Shown: positions 30,695 through 41,106 of the stretch, one piece after another
Layout: each line of letters opens with the position of its first letter
Position numbering within the stretch: position 1 is the first letter of the stretch
Assembly (NCBI GenBank): GCA_002917775.1
Contig: KZ627147.1
Location: 307,604 to 371,603 of the forward strand
Direction: 5' to 3'
Source of the DNA: Glaciozyma antarctica PI12
Taxonomy: Eukaryota > Basidiomycota > Microbotryomycetes > Kriegeriales > Camptobasidiaceae
Length of the DNA stretch: 64,000 nt
Notes under the pieces: generated by a model
Database searches by the model: none
What the model was told of the DNA's origin: nothing
The model's input: only the letters and a program-made list of their open reading frames with translations
Made by a program: the position numbers and the translations under genes

Positions 30695-32316
30695 ATGGCC
30701 AACATCTTCGCTCCAGCGCCCGAGCCTCCCACAGAGCTGGGAAGATACCGCGTCTTGTCTCCCAGCTGTGGCCTGCGCGTCTCCCCCCTCTGCCTCGGCG
30801 GTACGTCGCTATCTCAAGTTACCGGCGAACGAGGAGCTAACACCTCGTCAAGGGATGTCGTTCGGCTCGGCGTGGAGCTCGGTAATGGGAGCGATGACCA
30901 AGGAGGAGACGTTCAAGCTGCTTGATACGTTCTACGAGAGCGGAGGCAACTTTGTCGACACGGGTGCGTATTCTTTTGCGGCCTCGCGAGTGGGCTTTCT
31001 CGCTGAATCAGGCTCCAGCGAACAACTACCAGTTTGGAGAGTCGGAGACGTGGATTGGCGAGTGGATGGCGAAGCGTGAGAACCGCGACGAAATGGTGAT
31101 TGCGTCAAAGGTTCGTCTTCGAAGCTTCGCACCAGCCTCGGGCTGATGCTCGCTCCAGTTTACTACGGGCTACAACGAGACGGCCAAGATTCGCGTCAAC
31201 TACCAGGGAAACCACTACAAGTCGATGGTTCTCTCTCTCGACGCCTCGCTCAAGAGGCTCGGGACGGACTACGTCGACATCCTCTACCTGCACTGGTGGG
31301 ACTACACGACGAGCGTGCGTTATCGCTCCCATCCCTTAGAGATGTTTTGACCCTGGTGCAGATTGAAGAGACCATGATCGGCCTCAACAACCTCGTTCGC
31401 TCCGGAAAGGTCCTATACCTCGGCATCTCCGTAAGTCCTCTCTCCTCAACCCGAATCCTCCCTGACCTCCTTGCAAAAAAAAAAGGACACGCCCGCTTGG
31501 GTCGTCGCCGAAGCGAATCGCTACGCCAAAGACCACGGTCTCGCTCAATTTGTCGTCTACCAAGGTCGCTGGAGCGTTGCGTCCCGCGACTTGGAGCGCT
31601 GGAGCGTTGCGTCCCGCGACTTGGAGCGCGAGGTCATCCCTATGTGTCGCGCATATCGGCGGGGGCAAATTCCAGTCGAAGAAGGTGCGTTCCTTGCGAA
31701 GTCGATTTGACTGCGCGTGAGCTGATTGGGTTCGAGTTGCAGGATCTCGAGGCGAGGAAGTCGACTGGCGAAAGCTTGAGGCCGATGAGGGGAGCGGAGC
31801 AGACGCCCGAGGAGGCCAAGATCAGCGAGGCGTTAGAAAAGGTCGGAAAGGAGTTGGGGACCGAGAGCGTTACTGCTGGTGCGTCTTTTTTGATTATGCT
31901 GCTGGTGCGGCGAGCTGACAAAGATTTATCTAGTCGCGCTGGCGTATGTGATGCAGAAGACTCCTTACGTCTTCCCCATCGTTGGAGGTCGCAAGACGGA
32001 GCACCAGCACGCGAACGTCGAAGTGCGCTCCTTCCCTTTTCCCCCTCGCTCCCACTAATCCCTCGCAACAGGCTCTCTCGCTCACTCTCTCGACCGAGCA
32101 AATCGACTACCTCGAATCGGTTATTCCATTCGACGCCGGCTTCCCCAGTGCGTCGTCTACCTTTCGTTCCTCGGGCCGGACTCACGAAGCTTCACAGTCT
32201 CGTTCATCGGAACGGATCCTCATACCAACGGAGGCAACGTCAACTTCCTCATGGGCTCGAATGGGAAGTACAAGTGGGTCGAGGCGCCGGGAGCGATCAA
32301 GCCTGGAAAGATGTGA
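30695..32316 (+). CDS. Aldo-keto reductase (aryl-alcohol dehydrogenase-like), apparently disrupted
   Basis: NADPH-dependent aldo-keto reductase of the AAD type. The first exons (30695-30800, 30853-30963, 31019-31110, 31159-31314, 31362-31430, then from 31486) read [34 protein letters not shown] (Asp and Tyr of the tetrad), MVIASK (Lys) and ILYLHWWDY (His). The 3' part reads GGGKFQSKK, then [32 protein letters not shown] and [13 protein letters not shown]. Around 31569-31660 a 30-nt unit is tandemly repeated ([10 protein letters not shown] twice), and just after it about ten residues usual in the family (FGMALAPWGV type) are absent and the frame changes. The gene is therefore broken or mis-assembled there. 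One acceptor is an A-run (31477-31485). Confidence 0.7.
31569..31628 (+). repeat. Direct 30-nt tandem repeat inside the aldo-keto reductase
   Basis: Two adjacent identical copies of CTGGAGCGTTGCGTCCCGCG plus ten more bases occupy 31569-31598 and 31599-31628. In frame they encode [10 protein letters not shown] twice. Homologues carry this segment once. Confidence 0.9.
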
Positions 32317-32591
32317 GGACGTGCGCCATGGTGCGAGGAAGTGCGCTGTGTTCCGTGGAATGAACGTGCGTTTGCTGCGAAGAATGTGAGGAAGCAGAGC
32401 AAAATTAAGTTACCTGGCGCAACAGGTACAGATACGAGAGGTACGAGCGAGAGCGCACCTTCGGAGTCCGGAGACAGATTCAGTCTTTCTTTCACTGCCT
32501 CTCTCTTCGATACGCAGACCCTTGAGCCCTCGCACACGGTGACAACTTTCCAACTTCCGGTATCAAAATGCTTGCAAAACAACGTTCTTCC

Positions 32592-35500
32592 TCAGCGCCT
32601 GAACCCCTGCTGGTTCCCAACGCCCTCAGAGAACAGTGCAAACCTCGCTCGTGCAAAGTGCTCGACCGTCCTAAACTCCTCCGCGGCACGCTGGCTGTTC
32701 TGCGCAGCCAACCGCTTCGCCCTGATCGAGAGGCACGAGATGACGGATTCGAGGATGCGCGGGGTGTAGCCTGCCGTCTCCTGGTCCTGAGGAACGCAAG
32801 CGAGTTCAGCAACGGCAGCGAGTGGCGAAAAGGGAGAGAACGGACCTTGCCGTCCATCGACGTGAGGCACTTGCGAACCCAGTGCAGCTGCTTCCTGCCC
32901 TCCTCATCCAGAGGACCCTCCTTCGTCGAGAGGACCTGCGCGAGTCGGTACGCGAGCGATAGGATCACCGGAGAGGAGATGCGCGGTCGACCGGGCGGAG
33001 GAGGGAAGACGGCTTCGGGGCGAGACGGAGGCGAGCTCTTGATGAGGTAGAGTAGCGAGGTGAACTCGGGCTCGTTGTCGGGTTGAAGAGCGTTGGTGAA
33101 GAGCTCCTCGTAGCGCGCGGGAGGAGTTTCGGTGCGAGGGATGGGAGGAAGGGCGTATTTCGAGGTGGGGGCGACCTGCGACGTCGGTTGCCGCTGCTGC
33201 TGCTGAGGAGAGTTGAGGAGGGCGGGGGTGGCAGCTGGCGTCTTGAGGCTGAGGACGATGCTCTCCATGCGTTCGAGGGCGGCGCGGAGCTCGACAACGT
33301 CGTTCCTGAGAGCGTGGACCTCGTACTCGGTGGTCTCGAGGGAGTGGCTCTGCTCCTGAACGATCTCCTTCCACACAGCGCCCATCTCTTGCCGGACGCC
33401 CTTCATGACGCTCTCGACCGACGCCGAGACGACCGTGTGAAGGCTGCGCTCGAGGGCGGGACCGATGGCGCTGCTAAAGTTGCGTGCGAGGTGGGCGGTG
33501 AGGTCGGGTCGGTAGAGGAGACGTTCGAGCTCGTCCGGGAGGGTCTGCAGCAGCAGACAGATGAGCCGCGGACGTCGACGAACTGAGCACTGAACGTACC
33601 TTGCTGATCGCGTCGGACACGCCCTGAGAGATCTGCTCGCTGACGGCCGAGCTGACAAGCTTGCCGAGCGAAGGGATGACCTGGGACTTGATCTGTTCCT
33701 TGATGGTCGTCTCGACGAGCTTGCTCGTGCTCTTCGCGAGCGTCGTACTGACGAGCTTGAGCGTGTTCTCCTGCCTAGCGAGATTGGCAGCCTGAGCAAC
33801 GGCTCGGTCGTCCTCAGCGCGTTGAGCTGCTCGCGAAGGGTCAGCGACGAATGCAAGGAGCAGACGAATCGGAACTCGCCCTGCTTGTCCATCTCATTCG
33901 TAAAGAGCTTCCCAACCTTCGTCGGCAGACTCTCCTGGAGCTTCTTAATCTCCTTCAGGACTTCAGCGTTCGCGTCCGCCTTGGTGCCCTTCTTCCCCGC
34001 TCCNNCGTCGGCAGACTCTCCTGGAGCTTCTTAATCTCCTTCAGGACTTCAGCGTTCGCGTCCGCCTTGGTGCCCTTCTTCCCCTCTCCACCCGCTCCAC
34101 CCGCTCCACCCGAGTCGCCCACATGTTCGCAATTCTCTCCGCGTCCGCACTCGCCGTCGGAGACTCGACCTTGATCGCCCGCTCCTGCGCCGCCGCCTTG
34201 CCCTTCTTCTCCTTCATCAACTTGACCGCAGCGTTGACGACCGGTCCAGCGAGCTTGACGGGCGTGACGATCTTGGGCGGGGAGAGCTCAACGACCGGCT
34301 TGGTTTCGACGACCGGCTCCTCGTGAACCTCGCCCAGATCCCCCGTCTCCTTCTCCGTCGGGACCTCTCCGCGTTCAGCGCGCTCCTCCTCCACCAGAAC
34401 CAGATCGATTGCTCCGACCGACGGCCTGCGCAAAATGCTCGGCGACCGATCCCTCGAAGCGACGGGCGTGACCGGGTCCGCCTCGTCCACCGTGACCTCC
34501 GCCTCGCTCTCGACGAGGATGCTCGACTCGAGACTCATCCTCCTGCCGTTCTCGGCGTCGCAGACGACAGCCTGTCGGCGGTGCCCGAAGGTGAGCTGGT
34601 GGATCCCCGCCGGGTGGATCACGAGCGCCGAGAGCGTATCGTCGTTCTTCGAGCCGTCGAGGGAGAAGCTGATGATCGGGTCGGGGGTAGGGATCTCGAG
34701 GACGTGGTCGATGCGAGGGGGTCGAGTCGCGCCCTGGACGGGACGAATCGCAAAGAAAGCGGCATCGTCGTCCGCTTCGGTCGAATGGAGCGCGTCCAAA
34801 GGGTCGAAGGCAATCTGGAAGGCGAAGAGGGATCCGCGGAGAGAGTTGGAGACGAAGAGAGTCGAGGTGGAGGAGTGGTATGCCATGTGGCTGAAGTGCG
34901 TGCTGTCATCCGGAGACCCGGGAACGACGAACTCCAGCGTCGAGTCACCGTTCGAGGTGCGGTGTAGGGGGACGATGCGGAAGAAGGTGCCGCGGCGGGA
35001 GGAGATGGCGAGGGCGGTAGGGCGCGCGGAGGCGTCGGCGACGAAGGCGATGGAGGAGAGTTCTCCGTGCATCTCGGCGACCTTGACGGTTTGGATGATC
35101 TCGTTGGGGTCGTCCGTGCGACGAAGGCTGTAGGTGCCATCGGAAGTGAGGAGGGCGAGAGCGGATCCGTCGGGAGAGAAGGCGAAGTCGACGATAGCCT
35201 GCAATCAGCATTGTCGTCAGCAAAGCCTTTCGTCTTCGCCAGTGTTGGGCGACTCACCGAACTCGCCTCCATGACCTTGCCCGATTCTCCAAGCAGTTGC
35301 TCTCCTCCCGAGCCTCCGGCAGCGGCCAATTTGGGACTCGCCAAGTTGAGCACGACGAGGCGTCCGTCGTTGATTACGACGGCTAGGACCTGGACCTCGG
35401 GGAAGCGAGGGTGAAGCTTGACGCGCTGGAAGCGAGGACCCGTTCCTGCCGTCTCGCCTTGAATCTCGAGCGTTCGTTCGTACCTAGCAGTCAATCGTCA

Positions 35501-36930
35501 GCCTCGCCTACGCACACCAAACACAGGAGGAAGACTCACTGCCCATTCTCGGCCTCGAAGGCATCACTCACGCTCCAAATAATAAGCTTTCCCTCCTTCC
35601 CGACACTCGCCAGCGTCCTCGTCTTACCGTCGCTCCGGTTCGCCACCACCAGATCCTCGACGCCCCCCACATGTCCCTTCAACAACAACCTCGCCCCGCT
35701 CACGCGATCAATGACCCTGATCTTGCCCGCTTTCGTCGCGTAACAGATCCCTCGCGCCCAGACGCCCGCTTTCGCTCCAGGAGTCCACTCCAGCGGGATC
35801 GCAAAGAGCGTGATCGGCACCACCGCGACGCGCGGGCCTACGTCGAGCGATTCGCCATTCTCGGCGCGGACGTCGATGCGGAGCGTCTGGGAGCTCGGCG
35901 GAAGACGCAGGCCGGTGGGAGCGTAGGTGAGAGCGTCGATTGAGGTTGGAGGGAGGTAGTTGTGCGCGAGGAGGGCGCGTTCCGACGTCGTGGTCGTGGT
36001 CGGGGGAGCCACGGTGGGGAGGGAGGGTCGCTCGTCGTCGGATGAGGCGGTGGAGATAGGCTGAGGGGCGGCGATGTGAGGTGGGAGGGAGGAAGGTGCG
36101 GAGGTTGGGGAGAGAGCTGCGCCTTTGGCGAGGAGGTCGAAGGGGGAGATGAAGGTGAATGGGCTTTGCGCAGGCGCCGGAGGCTCGACGGGAGAGGCGA
36201 CTGCCGACGTCACCGGGGCAGGCACGGCGGGAGTAGCCTTGACGAGACCCTTCTTGCCCTTCCCCTTGTTTGGACTCCCGCTCTCCGCGTCGCTCCTCGG
36301 TCCCAACGGCGAGCTCCCGTGCGTCGATCCCGTCATCTGCGCCCTAATAGCAGCAGGAGCCTCGTTCGTGTACGGCTTCGGAGACTTCGCAGCGACTTGG
36401 GTGGTGGAGTCGAAAGAGAGAAGGGGTGAGGAGGTGGGAGGGAGGACGGAGGTACCCATCAGCTGGGCGAGGAGGGCCGATGCGTCGGAGCTGGTGGGTA
36501 CGCGGGGCGAGGTGGCTTGAGCTTGGGCCTGGACTGGGATCGAAGGAGGGGGGGTAGGAATAGGAGGAGAGGCGATAGGTGGAGGGGCGGCAGAGATCTG
36601 CTGGAGGAGAGAGAGGAGGGACGCCGACTGCTTCGTCGCGAGCGGCTCGGAGGTGTGCTCGATGATCCCTCCTAGTCCCTGCCCAGCCCCGTTCCCATTC
36701 CCGTTACGATCCGCCTGTCGTACGCCGTTGCCTACGTTCGTCTCGGCGGCGGGGCTCGACGATGGGTGGCTCGTGCTGAAGGCCGTGCGGAAGAGGCGGT
36801 CAAGATCGCTGGGTGCTGTCGCGGTCGGAGGAGGAGAGAATGGGGTGTGGGAAGAGGCGGCAGGGGCGGATGCAGAGCTGGGGGAGGCCGTGCCCCGTAG
36901 GAGGGAGAGCAGCTGGCTCGCGTCGGTCAT
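32592..36930 (-). CDS. EDC4: Enhancer of mRNA decapping 4 (EDC4/Varicose) homologue
   Basis: P-body scaffold that links decapping factors. The ATG at 36928-36930 gives MTDASQLLSLLRG and then a long Pro/Ser/Ala-rich region. A WD40 repeat domain follows (RVIDRVSGARLLLKGH, TLASVGKEGKLIIWSVSD, VDFAFSPDGSALALLTSDG, FFRIVPLHR, RPPRIDHVLEIPTPD). After a disordered linker come a coiled coil (KEIKKLQESL) and an alpha-helical C-terminus (DELERLLYRPDLTAHLARNFSSAI), ending YRLAQVLSTKEGPLDEEG and QGFRR. N-terminal WD40 plus C-terminal helical domain is the EDC4 layout. The stop is at 32592-32594. An assembly gap (NN at 34004-34005) with duplicated flanks falls in the linker, so the true length there is unknown. 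Confidence 0.72.
33920..34089. repeat. 84-bp duplicated flanks around an NN gap
   Basis: Sequence 33920-34003 (starting CGTCGGCAGACTCTCCTGGA) is repeated at 34006-34089, nearly identically, on either side of two N bases at 34004-34005. The likely cause is scaffold joining of two overlapping contig ends, not biology. Confidence 0.9.
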
Positions 36931-37263
36931 CGCGAACTGTGGAGGGACGAGGTCAGCGCGATGTTCGAGTCGAAGTCGGTGCCTCTTTGTTGAGCAGCTG
37001 TACCCGGGGCTGCAAGATCCTTCGGAACCTGGCGTGTCGGGAGAGCGCTGGAAGCTCGGGCGGAGGAGGAGGGAAGGAGGAGGCCCGAGAGAGCGATCGA
37101 CGAGTTGCGGAGGTGCTGGCCTGTATTGGAAGAACTGTGACTGACCGTAGCTTGTCCGGCTCTGAATCCACTGCGGTGCGGGAGGAGACGAGAAGAGAGG
37201 GGGAGAAGAGTTGCCTTGTCCTTGTCCTTCGACCTCTGCACCTCTCACCCCGACAGCTCCGCC
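36931..37263. promoter_or_regulatory. Divergent region, EDC4 / F-box-like copy B
   Basis: These 333 bases lie between two divergent ATGs. No motif is supported. An open frame upstream of the EDC4 ATG on the minus strand has no further in-frame ATG with family support. Confidence 0.45.
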
Positions 37264-38654
37264 ATGCTCCCCAAGCTCCCGACTGAAGTCCTTGTACGCA
37301 TCGCGGGTGAGTACTGCTCCACCAGGCGCCTTCTCACGCCGACCTGACCTGGCCTCCGCGACCTCCTCCCGCAGAGCATCTCCGCCCCATCACCCGCTGC
37401 ACGGCGCTCCAACCTTTCGGAACACACGACCTGCAGGACCAGCACGCTCTGGCGGAGCTTGCGCGCACCTCCCGCCTCTTCCGCGTCATCGCCACGCCGA
37501 TCCTCTACGAAGCTCCTCTCCTCCTCGCGCCCGAAGCGGTCTCGAGCTTTGACGCGACGTGTCGGCCTGGATCAACCCTTGGACGATCTGTGAGCTTAAC
37601 GTGGAGGTATCGAAGCTGCCTCGATCCAGAAGGTGCGTCTGCGGCTCGGTCGAAGCTGGTGGGGAGCTGACGTTGGATCGCGACAGCTGGTCTTTCCGAA
37701 CACGGCCACCGTATCTACCACGTATCGACTCCCGTCTACTCTCGTCACCACCGTCAATCGTTTCTCCTCCCTTGCCTCCCTCAGCATCGCCGACGCTCTT
37801 GATCATGAATCAATCCTAGCGTTGCTGCTTGCTCCAGGAGAGCCTCTACGCTCGCGACTGCAACACCTTCAACTCGAAGCCATCGGTGTGGCGGCGAATT
37901 TGTGCGTGCAAGATTGGATCTTTCAGATCGTGCTGTTTCTGAACGCACCGACCTGCGAAGGAGCGTGGCCGTGGAAGCTTCGCGAGGAAAGCCTCGCACA
38001 GACAAGGGACGTCAATCCCTCCATGTCCGACGAGGAGTTACTACAGCTGGAGTGGACCGACGAGGACTGGTCCGACAAGACACTGTACGAGATCGCTCGG
38101 AGCTGGGACGACTTTTGGCGCGTCAAGATGAGCTGGGGAGATTGGCCCTGGTCCCCCACCCTCGGGCAGCAGCACAGATCATCCCCTCCCCTCCGGAGCT
38201 CTCTCCAGCAGTTTTCACCTCTTACCGCCCTCACTTTCCTCCAGATTCCCTTCACCGCCATGACCGACTGCTACCTTGGCGTGGATCTTCCTCGCCGGCA
38301 TCACCCCATCCCTTCGTACCCTCCTCGTCCGGAGCTACGGATCCGTCGGGCCTTACTACTTTACAGCGGCAGCTCCACAATTTCTTGCGGTGATGCGACG
38401 CTCCATCTCTCGGTGCGTTCGCTCCCTTCGTCTACCCTTTCGCTCGCTAACTTTCTCAAAGCCTCGCCGACGATCGCAGGCCAGTTGGGACGTGGCGGAT
38501 CGTCTACGACCCAGTCGAGGAGTCTAATTCGGAGATGGAGATGGAGATCGACACCAGCGTCATGTCGGAGCTGGAGCTGAGGGAGTTTGGGGAGTACGTT
38601 GGGCCGGAGCTGGATCGCCTTGAGCTTGCTGCTCGCATCTTTTTTGACGAATGA
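37264..38654 (+). pseudogene. F-box-like protein, copy B, with apparent frameshifts
   Basis: Paralogue of copy A. It starts MLPKLPTEVLVRIA; after an intron it continues [20 protein letters not shown] and LARTSRLFRVIATPILYEAPLL. Two places lose frame relative to copies A and C: near 37560, where WINPWTICELNVEVSKLP lies in another frame, and near 38279, where AWIFLAGITPSLRTLL is shifted by one base. The tail SELELREFGEYVGPELDRL is conserved. Either this copy is decaying or the sequence has two 1-nt errors; other conserved genes in the window have similar indels, so the second option is open. Intron positions match copy A, with phase kept at both tested sites. Confidence 0.6.
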
Positions 38655-38874
38655 TACGTACTTGAAAACCGACGAGGGAGTGGTTGCGCTGTCGCTGAGA
38701 TTCGTGAGAGTCGTGAGGGAGCAGCGACGAGGACTCGGCAGTGAGCAGAGGAGGAGAGGAGCAATTGAGAGGTATCCTGCATGCTTCTACATCACTACCG
38801 CAAAAGTCTACCAAATAAATAGCGTCCACCGACGACGAAAGTCCAAAGTCCATCCCAAATGCATCCCACCCTCG

Positions 38875-40680
38875 CTACATCTGTCCCTCGCTCCACAGCA
38901 CAGGTAGGAGCACAACGCACGCCGTCCAGAACACTTGCGCGCTCTTGATCGTCAAGCCGGGGTACTCCATCACTCCCGGCTTCTCCATCCTCGACTTCTC
39001 CCCCTCGACGACGACTTGACGAGGTGCGGTGAAGAGGATGTAGATCGAGTAGAGGGCGACGCAGAAGAAGTGGTAGATGAGGAGGAGGGGGTTGGGAGCG
39101 AGGCTGTGGAGATTTGCGTTAGCGGTGAGTGAGGGCGAGGGAGAGGGGAGCGTACGCGGAGAGGAGGGAGACGGGTCCAGCGATGGCTTCGCCCCCGAGC
39201 TCAAAGTACTTGAAGCAGCCCGTCTTGAGGACTTCGAGGTTCTCGTCTGCATTTAAGGGAATCAGCGAGCGCTCAAAGGGAGAACGGGAGGGAAAACGCA
39301 CCATCTGCGCCGAACAGCGAGTACAGCGCCTGCGCGAGTACGTTGATGCACGTCGACACCCCCTTCCTCCTCCAATGCCACTCCTCCAACCTCTCTCCCA
39401 CCTCCTCCCACTTCTCCAAATCCGCTACGCCCCGCTTGTCGCCCACGATCTCGCCGACCTGGCGACCTCCTCCCAACAGCTCAGTAAGGATGACAGCGTC
39501 GTTCATCGCGACCGTCATTCCTCCTCCCGTCAACGGATGACGCATATTGAGCGAATCGCCAGCGAGAATCGCACCCTGTAGCTCGCGTCCCTGAGGGTAG
39601 GCCGGGAGGAACGAGTTGGGCATACTGCGAAGGCGGTGCTCTGCTTCGCCCGAGGAGGACTTCTTGAGTGCCGTTCGGAAGGAGGGGAGAATGGAGGGTG
39701 GTAGCATGGGAGTGACGTGAGTTTCGAGGTAGCGAGCGAGGTCGCCGTTGGAGGAGGAGGGGACACGTGAGCCGGGGAGGTCGACGAGCATGCGCGTTTC
39801 GTGGGTGCCGAGTTGGTAAACGAGGACGGGGCCCACACCGGGAGCGTCGGAGGAGGGGGAGGAACGGCGGAGAATAACGTGGCCGTGGTGTGGTGCGGGG
39901 AGATCGGCGTCCTCGAGAATGAGGCCGACAAAGTTGGAGCGGACGAGAGGGGCGATGTGGGAGGGGAGGAGGGCGCGGCGGAACTTGGAGAAGCAGCCGT
40001 CGGTGACCAGGGTGAGGGAGGCGTAGTAGCGGATCGGGGCGTCGTGCGGGTCGGTGGGGGTGGCGGGGGAGGAGGAGGACTTCTTCGGTGTCGCGGTGAT
40101 ACCGATGATGGCCTTGGTGTGCTCGTCCTCGATCAGCTCGTTCACCGTGGCTTCGACCAGGGTAACGCCCTTTGTGCTCTGCGCCTTCCCTCGAAGCTTC
40201 TGCACGAACCTCCCGTGGTGGAAGCTCCTTGCCTCCTGCTCCCTCTCCCCGATCCCAACTCCTCCCTCACTCCAGCCCATCTCCGTCTTCTCAGTCGGGT
40301 ACGGAATGGCCACCTCATCCTTTCCCCAAAACACCTTGTAACCCTCCACCTGCACCGAGTCCAATCCCTCGAGGCAGTCATCGATCCCCAACTTGCGCAT
40401 GGCGATGCATCCTCCAGGCTGAAGGAGCTCTCCGACAATACGATCGGGTTCGGAGAGGTCGCGCTCGACTAGGAGGACGGAGCGGCCGGAAAGGGCGAGA
40501 GAGGCGGCGAGGGTGGAGCCTAGGATTCCTGAGCCGATGATGGCGACGTCGTAAGAGGTGTGGGCAGCTTCCTGCGCGCGTTCAGGCGTCAGTACGGCGG
40601 AGGAGTGGAATCGCGGACTCTGTGCTTACCCTGGCGTCCGCAGACGGGATCTTGGAGGAGGAGGGAGAGGCGTGGGCCAT
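38875..40680 (-). CDS. ERG1: Squalene monooxygenase (epoxidase)
   Basis: FAD-dependent ER enzyme that converts squalene to 2,3-oxidosqualene, the first oxygen step of ergosterol synthesis and the target of allylamines. Four exons (40630-40680, 39302-40571, 39156-39246, 38875-39103) give 546 aa. Motifs: dinucleotide fold DVAIIGSGILGSTLAASLA, LLVERDLSEPDRIVGELLQPGG, FVGLILEDADLP, and the family hallmark LAGDSLNMRHPLTGGGMTVA. The C-terminus has two hydrophobic segments (LLLIYHFFCVALYSIYILF; VFWTACVVLLPVLW) for membrane binding. The start MAHASPSSSK lies in a 51-nt first exon. All catalytic-fold motifs are intact. Confidence 0.95.
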
Positions 40681-41106
40681 GGTCGTGCGGCGATGGGAGG
40701 GAGGGAGGTGTGGATCGGAGTTGGAGGTGCGGAGCTTGGTCGTCTGGAGAGGTCCTCTTCCTGGCGTACGAAGGTGTAGCTGGTCAAGCTGTGCTGAAAG
40801 ATGAAAGTTGTGCTGGTTCGGACGAGATTGCGAGGGAAAGTAGAGGAAGGAAAGCGAAGTCGAGAAGAACAGGCTACCACGCGTCTCGCCAACAGCCAAT
40901 CATCGCGCACGATCACGACTGTGGGCTCTTGACAAGGGAACGCGTTGAGGAGAGAGCTGTACGGTAGATGCCGCCTAGAGACAGCTCCACGTACTAAGGA
41001 AATAAGCTCAAAAGCTCCCGAGAGCTGAAAGAGGCAAAAGTCCGTCTTGGGTGGGAGCGAAAATTGAGGCCTCGCTGCCGAGAGGCTCACCTCACCTCCG
41101 CAAAAC
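40681..41106. other. Intergenic, ERG1 promoter side
   Basis: These 426 bases lie between the ERG1 ATG and the 3' end of the next minus-strand gene. They should contain the ERG1 promoter. I could not support a sterol-response-type element. Confidence 0.45.

Noticed and set aside
31477-31485. A-run before an exon of the aldo-keto reductase as a sequencing artefact
   Set aside because: The run ends in AAG and the exon that follows ([13 protein letters not shown]) joins in frame, so it can serve as an unusual acceptor; no error needs to be assumed there.
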